DNA of 32,421 nucleotides from Deltaproteobacteria bacterium (lineage in GTDB: Bacteria > Myxococcota > B64-G9): NCBI GenBank assembly GCA_030622135.1, contig JAUXGL010000032.1, positions 1-32,421 of the forward strand. Direction: 5' to 3'. The notes under the pieces are model-generated. The model saw only the letters and a program-made list of their open reading frames with translations. It did no database searches and was not told the origin of the DNA. Numbering within the stretch: position 1 is the stretch's first letter; each line of letters opens with the position of its first letter. Made by a program: the position numbers and the translations under genes. Positions 6,910-14,894 of this stretch are shown here, piece after piece.

Positions 6910-9819
6910 ATGCGGCGACGACTGATCGGAATCGGTGTTCTCCTGTTGCTCGCCTGGAGTTGCTCCGGCGAGGGAAGCTTCTGGGTCACCGTCCGTTTCC
7001 CCGACCCACAATCCAAGGACAAGGCCCGGGACCTGGCCGTCTACGCCATCGAACCCGCCGAAGGCTCCGGCTGTCCGGCGCTGATGGACGGCACCGCCAG
7101 GCCCCGCGACGCCGGATACGCCGTCGAGGATCGCGTGGACATCAGCATGCCCGCAACGGAGGGAAGCCGCCCCCTGGAAAGGGTCGGCCCGGGACAACGC
7201 CTGTTCTTCGTGGAAGCAACCGACCGGCAGGACCAGGTCTTTTTACGCGGCTGCACCTCCACGCAGGCCGGCGGCAAGGGCGTCGGGACCGTGATCGTCG
7301 TTTTGGAAAAGCTCTCCGAGTGCCACATCACCCGGCAAGGCCAAGAATGGTGCGACAATCTGGACAACGACTGCGACGGGGAGACGGACGAAGACTGCAC
7401 CCAGTGCCAGGCCGACGCCGACTGCGTCGACGCCGACTCCTGCCTGCGGGGCGCCTGCACGGACGGCACCTGCTCCACCGACCCGAGCCCCGACGGAACC
7501 GGCTGCGATGACGGGTTGTACTGTACGGATAACGACCAGTGCGCCACGGGAACCTGCGCGGGCACGGCCCGGGACTGCAGCGCCGAGAGCGACGACTGCA
7601 ACGACGGGGTGTGCGACGAGGAAGCCGGCGCCTGCGCCAAGCAGGCGCTAGCGGACGGAACCGGCTGCGACGACGGCCAGTACTGCACCGTGGGCGAAAC
7701 CTGCCTTTCGGGCGCCTGCCAGGGCGGCCAGCCGCAGGACTGCAGCGCATTTGACGGGGAGTGCGTCGAGGGGTTGTGCAACGAAGACGACGACCGGTGC
7801 GAGGGCCGGCCCATGGCGGACGGCGAGGACTGCGACGACGGCCAGTACTGCACCGTGGGCGAAACCTGCCTTTCGGGCGCCTGCCAGGGAAGTCAGCCCC
7901 GGGACTGTTCGGCCAGCGGCGGCTCCTGCGTGGACGGCTACTGCAACGAAGACCAGGACCGCTGCGTGGGCACGAACCTGGACGCGGGCACGCCCTGCGA
8001 CGACGATCTCTTCTGCACAGAAAACGACGCCTGCGACGACAGCGGCAACTGCCTGGGCGATCCGGTCGACTGCTCCCACTTGGACGACGCCTGCAACCAG
8101 GGCGTCTGCGACGAACTGGTCGACGCCTGCGCCGCCCATCCGGCCAACGAGGGAAGTAGCTGCGAAGACGGCCTGTACTGCACGATAAACGACACATGCC
8201 AGTCGGGCACCTGCACCGTGGGGCAACTGCGTGACTGCTCCGCATTCGCCGACCAGTGCCACGACGGCGTCTGCTGGGAGAGCCAGGATCGCTGCCAGGC
8301 CGTCGACAAGCCGCCGGGCACGGCCTGCGACGACGGCATCGACTGCACCTCCCCGGACGAATGCGACGGCGCGGGCATCTGCGTCGGTGCCCCTGACGAC
8401 ACCCTCTGCCCCGCGGGCGAATACTGCCGGCCCGCCTGCGCGTCGGCCCCGGACGGATGCATGCCCCCACCCACCCTCCAGGTGGACTGCCCCGACACCC
8501 CCGTCCCGGCCGACCAGCCGGCGGCCTGCATCGTCACGGCCGAAGGGCTTTTAAACCAGGCGAGTTGCATAACCTGCGTCCCCCATCTGCTCCACCTGCG
8601 CACGCCCATTACGGACTTTTCCCAAGACGGTCAGCCGTCCGTATGCGATCTGGACGGATGGCAACTGGAAACCGGGAATCTGTGCCTGGACTGGGCCACG
8701 ACCCCCGACTGCCCGATGAATCCTCTTATTCCGGGTCCTCCCGGCGGATGCTGCGACACTTTTGGCTGCCCCGTCCAGACCGGGCCGCTGGCAGGCAGGG
8801 TGGCCCTGGAAACCAACAATGACTTCTGCATCGACGAAGGCTGGCGTCTATACAAGTATTTCGACTTCCTGGGCTTCGACAATGCCGAGGTGTGCCTCCA
8901 CTTCGGACACATATCGGGAGACACCCAAGACATCATCCAGGTGCAGGCGGACGACGGCTCCGCTCCGGAGAGCATCGATCCCGTCTGCATGAGCGCCGCC
9001 AACTCGCTGCAGGGAGCACTGGCGTACTCGTGCGTGGATCTCGCCGCCACCGCGGTCGACTGGCCTCAAACGCGGGTGACCATCTGGATGCAATCGGGCA
9101 CCAGCGGGCACGCCTGGTACATCGACGACATCGAGGTGAAAGCCGATTACGCTGCCGCGGCCTGCCAGCCGACCACCGTGGTAGCCCTGGTGGAGGACTT
9201 CAGCGGATGCCCGGCGACGTTGCCGGACGGATGGAATGAATGGAGCATAACCGGCACGGTCAGATGCGATGCCGGACCCTGCACGGGGGAGAGCCTGGAA
9301 TCCAGGATGCTCTCCGGCGAATGGGCCATCGAGCACGCCGTGGACACCTCGGCCCTGACCGGGGAAGTCAACTTGTGCTGGACGGTGGGAGACTCCCCCG
9401 GAGCCCTCGCGCGACTTTTCGAGGTCGAGTTCGACACCGGTGCGGGCACCGGTTGGCAACCGGCCTATCAAAACGCCGGTAAAATCAAGTACGGCGGGGA
9501 CTGCGATGAAATCTGCCGGAACCTGGCCGCCCTCGATCCCGCGGCAGCCGGCAACTCCAACTTGAAGATCCGCTTCCACCTGGATGACTTGTCCGGCACC
9601 ATCTATCTGGACGACATCGTGGTTTCCGGCCCGAAGCGCTGCGACGCGACCGGGTTGCTGCAAGCCGGCGCGGTGACGGTGATGCCGGCCGTGAACGTCT
9701 ACACCGTCGACGTGAGCAACCCCGGCGACGTCCCCTACCTGGTCCAGTTGGAGTGCGACTGGGGCCACCTGGATCCGCCGGTGACGGCCAGCGACTCGTT
9801 CCGCTTCACGCTTCCCTAG
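6910..9819 (+). CDS. Cysteine-rich repeat lipoprotein with MopE-like motif
   Basis: This 969-residue protein starts with a lipoprotein signal (LLAWSC, Cys18) and has a GGAG 7 bases before its ATG. After an N-terminal domain comes WCDNLDNDCDGETDEDC (about residues 147-163), the Asp/Cys motif known from MopE-type putative metal-binding proteins. Cys-rich repeats follow, with cysteines opening units at residues 199, 253, 308, 363, 418 and 473, a period of almost exactly 55 residues (pattern CDDGxxCTxxxxC...CxG...DCS...C..G.C....C). These are probably disulfide-bonded modules exposed at the surface. The last 450 residues contain two beta-sandwich-like segments, each ending in YIDDIEV or IYLDDIVV, resembling MAM-like or jelly-roll adhesion domains. 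Two repeats share an exact 59-bp DNA match. The protein may be an adhesin or structural surface protein; no enzymatic motif is seen. Confidence 0.88.
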   Translation: MRRRLIGIGVLLLLAWSCSGEGSFWVTVRFPDPQSKDKARDLAVYAIEPAEGSGCPALMDGTARPRDAGYAVEDRVDISMPATEGSRPLERVGPGQRLFFVEATDRQDQVFLRGCTSTQAGGKGVGTVIVVLEKLSECHITRQGQEWCDNLDNDCDGETDEDCTQCQADADCVDADSCLRGACTDGTCSTDPSPDGTGCDDGLYCTDNDQCATGTCAGTARDCSAESDDCNDGVCDEEAGACAKQALADGTGCDDGQYCTVGETCLSGACQGGQPQDCSAFDGECVEGLCNEDDDRCEGRPMADGEDCDDGQYCTVGETCLSGACQGSQPRDCSASGGSCVDGYCNEDQDRCVGTNLDAGTPCDDDLFCTENDACDDSGNCLGDPVDCSHLDDACNQGVCDELVDACAAHPANEGSSCEDGLYCTINDTCQSGTCTVGQLRDCSAFADQCHDGVCWESQDRCQAVDKPPGTACDDGIDCTSPDECDGAGICVGAPDDTLCPAGEYCRPACASAPDGCMPPPTLQVDCPDTPVPADQPAACIVTAEGLLNQASCITCVPHLLHLRTPITDFSQDGQPSVCDLDGWQLETGNLCLDWATTPDCPMNPLIPGPPGGCCDTFGCPVQTGPLAGRVALETNNDFCIDEGWRLYKYFDFLGFDNAEVCLHFGHISGDTQDIIQVQADDGSAPESIDPVCMSAANSLQGALAYSCVDLAATAVDWPQTRVTIWMQSGTSGHAWYIDDIEVKADYAAAACQPTTVVALVEDFSGCPATLPDGWNEWSITGTVRCDAGPCTGESLESRMLSGEWAIEHAVDTSALTGEVNLCWTVGDSPGALARLFEVEFDTGAGTGWQPAYQNAGKIKYGGDCDEICRNLAALDPAAAGNSNLKIRFHLDDLSGTIYLDDIVVSGPKRCDATGLLQAGAVTVMPAVNVYTVDVSNPGDVPYLVQLECDWGHLDPPVTASDSFRFTLP
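7666..7889 (+). repeat. Exact 59-bp duplication between neighbouring Cys-rich repeat units
   Basis: Positions 7666-7724 and 7831-7889 are identical over 59 bases, 165 bases (55 codons) apart. The other units of the array have diverged, so these two copies were duplicated or homogenised recently. The encoded segment is CDDGQYCTVGETCLSGACQG. Confidence 0.9.
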
Positions 9820-9839
9820 GCACCAGGCAGAGGCTCAAT

Positions 9840-10979
9840 ATGAAAGCACGGTTTAACTACCCCACCCGGATCCTGTTCGGCCGGGGAGTCATCGAAGATC
9901 TGGCCGCGGAGGTGTGGGCCCTCGGCGGCCGGCGGCCGCTTTTGGTCACCGACTCGGGCCTGATGAAAACGGACATTCCCGGCCGCATCGAGAAGATCCT
10001 CAAGGACGGCGGCCTCGATCCGGCCGGGTTCTCCGACGTGTCCCCAAACCCCACCAACCGGCAGGTGGACGCGGGAGCGGCCGCTTTCTCCCAACACCGG
10101 GCCGACTGCATCGTGGCCCTGGGCGGGGGCAGCCCGCTGGACGCCGGCAAGGCCATCCAGATCCGCATCCACCACAAGGAACCGTTCGAGGAGTACGACG
10201 ACCTGAAGGGCGGCGACACCAAAATCACCGGCGAGTTGCCCCCGTTGGTCGCCGTCCCCACGACCGCGGGCACCGGCTCGGAGGTCTCGCGCTCGGCGGT
10301 GATCAGCATAGCCAGCGTGGACCGCAAGGTGGTGCTGTTCTCCCCCCGGCTCATGCCCCAAGTCGCCGTCTGCGATCCGGAGCTGACCTACGGGCTTCCT
10401 CCGCGGATCACCGCCGAAACGGGCATGGACGCCCTATCACACAACCTGGAGGCCTACCTGTCTCGGGGCTACCATCCCATGGCCGACGCCATCGCCATGC
10501 TGGGAATCTGCATGGCGGTGGACAACCTGCCGGTGGCCGTGGCCAACGGCCAAGACGTCGAGGCGCGCCAGGGTATGATGATGGCCGCCACCATGGGGGC
10601 CACGGCCTTCCAGAAAGGCCTGGGGGTGATCCACTCGCTGGCCCACCCGTTGTCCTCGGTTGCGGGAGTGAGCCACGGCCTGGCCAACGCCATCATGATG
10701 CCGCACGCCCTGCGCTTCAACGCCCAAGACGCCCCCGACCGAGTGGCCGACGTGGCTCCGGCGCTGGGCTCCGAGGACGTCTCCGGCGAGGGAGCCGCCC
10801 GGGCCGTTTTGGATCTCTGCCGGCAGATCGGCCTGCCCACCCGGCTTTCCGAGGCCGGCGTCACCGAGTCGATGATCCCCAAGCTGACCGAAAAGGCCAT
10901 GCAGGACGGCTGCCACACCTGCAACCCCCGCGAATGCAAGCCCGAGGACATGGCCAGCCTATTTACGGCCGCCCTGTAA
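9840..10979 (+). CDS. Iron-containing (type III) alcohol dehydrogenase
   Basis: This 379-residue protein matches the Fe-ADH family in length and motifs. It has an N-terminal Rossmann-like NAD(P) domain with GGGSPLDAGKAI and TTAGTGSEVSRSAVI, and a helical metal domain. By comparison with FucO the metal ligands are Asp197, His201 (MDALSH), His265 (IHSLAHP) and His279 (SHG). Members reduce aldehydes or oxidise alcohols, including 1,2-propanediol, 1,3-propanediol, butanol and ethanol; the substrate cannot be told here. The ATG at 9840 is preferred over an upstream in-frame GTG at 9753 because the homologous region starts at MKARFNYPTRILFG and AGAGG lies about 7 bases upstream. It starts 20 bases after the cysteine-rich gene and is followed within 5 bases by the HAD pseudogene, so a metabolic operon may begin here. 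Confidence 0.93.
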   Translation: MKARFNYPTRILFGRGVIEDLAAEVWALGGRRPLLVTDSGLMKTDIPGRIEKILKDGGLDPAGFSDVSPNPTNRQVDAGAAAFSQHRADCIVALGGGSPLDAGKAIQIRIHHKEPFEEYDDLKGGDTKITGELPPLVAVPTTAGTGSEVSRSAVISIASVDRKVVLFSPRLMPQVAVCDPELTYGLPPRITAETGMDALSHNLEAYLSRGYHPMADAIAMLGICMAVDNLPVAVANGQDVEARQGMMMAATMGATAFQKGLGVIHSLAHPLSSVAGVSHGLANAIMMPHALRFNAQDAPDRVADVAPALGSEDVSGEGAARAVLDLCRQIGLPTRLSEAGVTESMIPKLTEKAMQDGCHTCNPRECKPEDMASLFTAAL

Positions 10980-10984
10980 CCGAA

Positions 10985-11755
10985 ATGCCCCCTGCCCGCA
11001 TCCGCGCCGTCACCTTCGACCTGTGGGATACAGTACTGGTGGACGACTCCGACGAACCCAAGCGGAAACAAAAGGGCCTCCTACCCAAGCCGCTCGAACG
11101 GCGCCGGTTGGTCTTCGAGTTCCTCAAAAAGCACGAGCCCATCTCGAAAGAAGAAGTCGACGACGCCTACAACAACGTCGATCGGGGTTTCGACCGGGCC
11201 TGGCACGAGGGGCACACCACCTGGACGGTCGCTCAGCGCCTGACCCGCATTCTTTCCGATCTGAAAAGGGAGCTGCCCCAAGAAGAGCTGGTTGAGCTCG
11301 TCCGCCTGCACGAGGAGATGGAGATGACCGTCCGCCCCGATCCGGCCCCCGGCGTGCGCGAGACCCTGCGCGCATTGCACGGCAGCTACCGTCTCGGGGT
11401 GATCTCGGACACGGTTTTCTCCTCGGGCCGGGCCCTGCGCCGGATCCTCAAAGCCGAGGGACTTTTCGAACTGTTCGACGCCTTCGCCTTCTCCGACGAG
11501 GTGGGCCGATCCTAGCCGGACAAAAAGATATTCAAAGCAGCAGCGAATCTTCTCGGAACCAGGATGGCGGAACTGGTCCACGTGGGCGACCGCGAATCCA
11601 ACGACGTCGACGGGCCGCACGCCGTGGGTGCCCGGGCTATCCTGGTCACCGTGGTCAAGGACCGCCGGACGGGCCCTTCCAGGGCCGAGGCTGTCTGTGA
11701 AAACTACGACGAGCTTCCCCGCCTGCTGGAAGCACAAAACACCGGGAGAGTGTAA
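10985..11755 (+). pseudogene. HAD-superfamily hydrolase interrupted by an in-frame amber codon
   Basis: Read through one TAG at 11513-11515, this is a complete 256-residue HAD hydrolase: motif I DLWDTVLVDD near the N-terminus, motif II GVISDT, motif III region SDEVGRS(stop)PDKKIFKAA, and motif IV VGDRESNDVDG. In active relatives motif III reads SDEVGRSKPD, and its lysine is catalytic. The stop therefore replaces exactly that lysine codon, a single AAG to TAG change. The rest of the frame is intact and its own TAA abuts the ATG of the next gene. The change could be a recent nonsense mutation, a sequencing error or suppression. Six genes in this window (for example those ending at 9819, 12610 and 14183) use TAG as a normal terminator, so general recoding is unlikely. 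Without readthrough, a 176-residue fragment lacking motifs III and IV would be made. Confidence 0.85.
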
Positions 11756-12610
11756 ATGCACTTTTTGATCATCGACGGCTATCCCGAAAAGAGCCGCGAC
11801 AAGTTCAAGACGGTGGGCTCCAAGCTGGCCTGGGAGTGCTACGCCGACATGCTGTTGGGCCACATGCCCGACGCGACCTATGACGTGATTTTTCCTTCCG
11901 ATCCCGGATCCGGGCTGCCCGAGGACTCCGGTCTCGATAGCTACACCGGAGTCATGTGGACCGGGTGCGACCTGACCATCTTCCACCACCACGACGAGCG
12001 GGTGGTGCGGATGATCGAATTGGCCCGGAAGATCTACGCAGTGGGCATACCCAGCTTCGGAACCTGTTGGGGCATCCAGATGGCCGCGGTGGCCGCCGGC
12101 GGGGAGGTCAAGGTCAACCCCAAGGGCCGGGAGATGGGCATCGCCCGCAAGATCCGCCTCAGCGAAGAAGGCCGGGACCATCCTTTCTTCGCGGGCAAGC
12201 CGCCGGTGTTCGACGGCTTCATCAGCCACTACGACGAAGTCACCCGCCTGCCGCCGGGCGCCACCCTGCTGGCCTCCAACGACTTCACCCACGTGCAGGC
12301 CCTGGCGGTGACCCACAAGAAAGGGACCTTCTGGGCCATTCAGTACCACCCCGAGTACGACCTGCACGCCATGGCCCGCCTGATCGTGGCGCGGGAAGAA
12401 ATACTCGTCCGCGAAGGCTTCTTCAAGAACCACGACGACATGATGAAGCATGTCGAGCACATGCAAGCCCTGCACCAGAGCCCCGACCGCCAGGACCTGC
12501 GCCGGCGGCTGGCCGTCGACGACGATATCATCGACCCAGGCATCCGGCAGTGCGAGGTCAAGAACTGGCTTCGGCGTCTGGTAATCCCCACCGCCTCCCG
12601 GCAGAAATAG
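11756..12610 (+). CDS. Class I glutamine amidotransferase-like protein
   Basis: This 284-residue protein has the class I glutamine amidotransferase fold, like the GuaA glutaminase domain. The nucleophile is Cys104 in FGTCWGIQM, and the His198/Glu200 pair lies in QYHPEYD, so the triad is complete. Such domains hydrolyse glutamine and pass ammonia to a partner synthetase, or act alone as gamma-glutamyl hydrolases in polyamine or glutamylated-amine breakdown. No synthetase partner is present in the window. The protein extends about 75 residues past the catalytic pair with a helical, charged tail. Its ATG directly follows the TAA of the HAD pseudogene, and the MFS remnant starts 6 bases after its stop, so all were probably one operon. 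Confidence 0.9.
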   Translation: MHFLIIDGYPEKSRDKFKTVGSKLAWECYADMLLGHMPDATYDVIFPSDPGSGLPEDSGLDSYTGVMWTGCDLTIFHHHDERVVRMIELARKIYAVGIPSFGTCWGIQMAAVAAGGEVKVNPKGREMGIARKIRLSEEGRDHPFFAGKPPVFDGFISHYDEVTRLPPGATLLASNDFTHVQALAVTHKKGTFWAIQYHPEYDLHAMARLIVAREEILVREGFFKNHDDMMKHVEHMQALHQSPDRQDLRRRLAVDDDIIDPGIRQCEVKNWLRRLVIPTASRQK

Positions 12611-12616
12611 CCACGC

Positions 12617-12981
12617 ATGATCCAGGTCGCCCCCGCTTCGGACTACCGCCGCTGGCAGATCAAGATCCTGAGCGCCACCTGGCTGGCTTACGTCGGGTAC
12701 TACTTCTGCCGGATGAACTTCTACGTGGTCAAGAAGGCTTTCGGGAGTGGGGGGCCATCGACGTGGGATCGAAACGCGGGGCCCTGACCGCGGCGGGGAT
12801 CATCAACGGCATGGGCTCGCTGGGCCCCATCTTTCAGGAACAGCTGGTCGCCTGGATGTACGAGAGTTCCGGCCACGACTTGACACCCATCCTGGTGTTG
12901 CTGTTTGGTATGGCTGTCGCCGCCGTGGTCATCATGTTTGTCTTGTGGCTGCGAGCCCGGGCGGGTAAGTCAAACCTGTGA
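12617..12981 (+). pseudogene. MFS organophosphate-type permease with large internal deletion
   Basis: The two ends of a major facilitator protein are visible, but the middle is missing. From the ATG at 12617 the frame reads WLAYVGYYFCRMNFYVVKKAF, typical of the first helix in the GlpT/UhpC organophosphate:phosphate antiporter family, and then runs to a TGA at 12785-12787. In another frame, from about 12743 to 12981, comes GSKRGALTAAGIINGMGSLG followed by two hydrophobic helices and a basic tail, which fits the last helices of the same family. Family members have about 440 residues; only about 120 remain, so roughly 1 kb is absent and the join near 12742 is also out of frame. The result cannot be a working transporter. 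An assembly collapse is the main alternative to a real deletion. Confidence 0.8.
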
Positions 12982-12995
12982 GAAAGGATAAACCC

Positions 12996-14183
12996 ATGAG
13001 AAAAAAATTTGTCTATCTGCTGCTGGCCTCGGCGCTCCTGCTGCCGCTTGCCGCCGGCGCCGGCGACTTTACGGCCAAGGCCCAAGCGCTCAACCAGAAG
13101 GCCTTCGTATTCGACGCCCATTGCGACACGGTCATGCGCATCCTGGAAAAGGGGGTAGACCTCGGCGTGCGCTCGGACGAGGGGCACATCGACATCCCCC
13201 GCATGCAAGCCGGCGGGCTGAACGCGCAGGTTTTCGCCATGTGGATAGAGCCGGACTACTGGCCCCACCGAGCCGCCTTCCGCACCCTCCAGTTCGCCGA
13301 TGCCATGTTCCGCACACTCGAAAAGCACCCGGACAAGCTCGGCCTGGCGCTGACGGTCAAGGACGCCCGCCGGTTGGTGAAGGCCGGCAAGCTGGCCGTC
13401 TTTTTGGGCATCGAGGGCGGGCACGCCATCGAGGACTCCTTGGCCACGCTGCGCATGTTCCACCGCCTGGGAGTCCGGGTAATGACGCTGACCTGGTGGA
13501 ACAACACCAACTGGGCGGACGGCTCCGGCGACAAACCCGAGCACCACGGGCTCACCGACTTCGGCAAGCAGGTGATACGGGAGATGAACCGCCTGGGCAT
13601 GCTGATCGACGTGTCCCATGTCTCCGACGAGACCTTCTACGACGTTCTGAAAGTGACCACCAAACCGGTGATGGCCTCCCACTCCTGCACCCGGGTCCTG
13701 TGCAAGCACCACCGCAACCTGTCGGACAAGATGCTCAAAGCCCTGGCCAAGAACGGGGGAGTCATCGGCATCAACTACTACCTGGGCTTTCTGGATCCCG
13801 AAGTAAACCGCCAGGAGGAAAAGCGCTGGAAGGAACTCGATCCCAAAATTGACAAACTGAAAAAGAAGTACAAGAACGACAAGAAGACCTTCATCGAAAA
13901 AAGACGCGAGCTGTACCGTTCCCACCGCAGGAAGCCTTCCAAAGTCCCCATCGACCGGTTAATCGATCACATCGACCACGCGGTCAAGGTGGCCGGCGTG
14001 GACCACGTGGGCCTGGGCTCCGACTTCGACGGCTGCTCCATCACCCCGGTGGGCCTCGACGACGTCTCCGACCTCCCCCTGATCACCGAGAAGCTGCTCG
14101 AACGAGGCTATTCGGAAAAGGACCTAGAAAAAATCCTCGGCGGCAACCTGCTGCGGGTGTTCGCAGCCGCCATCGGAGAATAG
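12996..14183 (+). CDS. Membrane (renal-type) dipeptidase, peptidase family M19
   Basis: This 395-residue protein has a signal peptide (residues 1-24) and the M19 zinc-dipeptidase fold. Predicted binuclear zinc ligands are His42 and Asp44 (DAHCDT), bridging Glu140 (GIEGGHAIE), His208 (IDVSHVSD) and His229 (MASHS); Asp343 in GLGSDFDG matches the catalytic aspartate. M19 enzymes cleave dipeptides, including those with D-residues at the second position. A Lys/Arg/Glu-rich insertion of about 45 residues (about 274-318) lies between the metal ligands and the final strand. The ATG at 12996 is chosen over a GTG at 12978 because AAGGA lies about 8 bases upstream. It follows the MFS remnant and converges on the MBL-fold gene with almost no gap. 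It is probably periplasmic and may recycle peptides. Confidence 0.93.
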   Translation: MRKKFVYLLLASALLLPLAAGAGDFTAKAQALNQKAFVFDAHCDTVMRILEKGVDLGVRSDEGHIDIPRMQAGGLNAQVFAMWIEPDYWPHRAAFRTLQFADAMFRTLEKHPDKLGLALTVKDARRLVKAGKLAVFLGIEGGHAIEDSLATLRMFHRLGVRVMTLTWWNNTNWADGSGDKPEHHGLTDFGKQVIREMNRLGMLIDVSHVSDETFYDVLKVTTKPVMASHSCTRVLCKHHRNLSDKMLKALAKNGGVIGINYYLGFLDPEVNRQEEKRWKELDPKIDKLKKKYKNDKKTFIEKRRELYRSHRRKPSKVPIDRLIDHIDHAVKVAGVDHVGLGSDFDGCSITPVGLDDVSDLPLITEKLLERGYSEKDLEKILGGNLLRVFAAAIGE

Positions 14184-14894
14184 TCACAAGGGGATCGGCT
14201 TGGGCATCATGGACTTGTGGGCGGCCAGTTGTTCCTGGATGAACTTCTTTACCTCGGAGGCGGGGCGAAAGACGCCGAAGTGGCCTTCGCAGAGGATGTC
14301 GGCCTTCAGGTCGATGAGCTTCTGCATGCTTTTCTTCCAGGCATTCAGATCGGAGCCGAAGGCGGGGCTGAAGGGACCGTGGATGTCCTGGCCGAAGATG
14401 ATGCGTTCTTCTCCTGATTGGTAGACTACGGCGATGGAGCCGGGGGTGTGGCCGGGGGTGTGGATCAGCTTGAGCTCGCCTTTTCGGAACTGGAGCGTCT
14501 CTTCCTCGGTCTTCATTAAATAGTCGGGTTTTATGCCCTGCAGGTCGACCCCGTAGAGGCCGGCCACGGTGAACCCCGGATCGCCGGATTCGATGGCCGG
14601 GGCGTCGTTTGCGTGCGCCACGATGCGGCAGTTCGTCTCCGTCTTGATCCGGGCGGCGGAGCCGATGTGGTCGACGTGGGCGTGGGTCAATACCAGGGTG
14701 TGGAGCTCGTCCGGGTTCTGGCCGGCGGAGCGAATGTTGGTACGAATCTGCGGCCAGCTGCTCCCCGCGCCGCAGTCGATCAGCGCCAGGTCGCCCAGGT
14801 CCAGAGCGTAGACCAGGCAGTCGGCGCCGTCGCTCAGGCCGCTGCCGCCCACCATGAAGACGCGCTCGGCGATCCGGTCGTGCCTTCCGATCAC
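14184..14894 (-). CDS. Metallo-beta-lactamase-fold hydrolase
   Basis: This 236-residue protein has the MBL-fold metal motif THAHVDHIG (His71, His73, Asp75, His76), a further HTPGHTPGS histidine, GQDIHG with the bridging aspartate, and EGHFGVF near the C-terminus. The set resembles the glyoxalase II-like and quorum-lactonase-like branch rather than true beta-lactamases. The start is taken as the GTG at 14894, which overlaps the serA TGA (GTGA), a typical coupling arrangement; GGTGGA lies 6 bases upstream. The closeness to serA suggests co-expression, but no direct pathway link is evident. The substrate is unknown. Confidence 0.9.
   Translation of the reverse strand: MIGRHDRIAERVFMVGGSGLSDGADCLVYALDLGDLALIDCGAGSSWPQIRTNIRSAGQNPDELHTLVLTHAHVDHIGSAARIKTETNCRIVAHANDAPAIESGDPGFTVAGLYGVDLQGIKPDYLMKTEEETLQFRKGELKLIHTPGHTPGSIAVVYQSGEERIIFGQDIHGPFSPAFGSDLNAWKKSMQKLIDLKADILCEGHFGVFRPASEVKKFIQEQLAAHKSMMPKPIPL

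Noticed and set aside
7328-8470. Minus-strand Arg-rich open frame opposite the cysteine-rich repeats
   Set aside because: Arises because Cys/Asp codons read backwards give Arg/Pro; no start signal or domain.
11513-11515. Genome-wide amber recoding (pyrrolysine)
   Set aside because: TAG is the terminator of six other genes in the window at positions fitting normal protein ends, and no pyl gene is present here.
11081-12475. Long minus-strand open frame (464 codons) opposite the HAD and amidotransferase genes
   Set aside because: It lies antisense to genes with complete catalytic motifs, is dominated by Val/Gly/His typical of GC-rich antisense frames, and has no recognisable motif.
12834-13925. 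Minus-strand open frame of 363 codons opposite the M19 dipeptidase
   Set aside because: The plus strand has the full M19 ligand set; the antisense frame shows no family signature.
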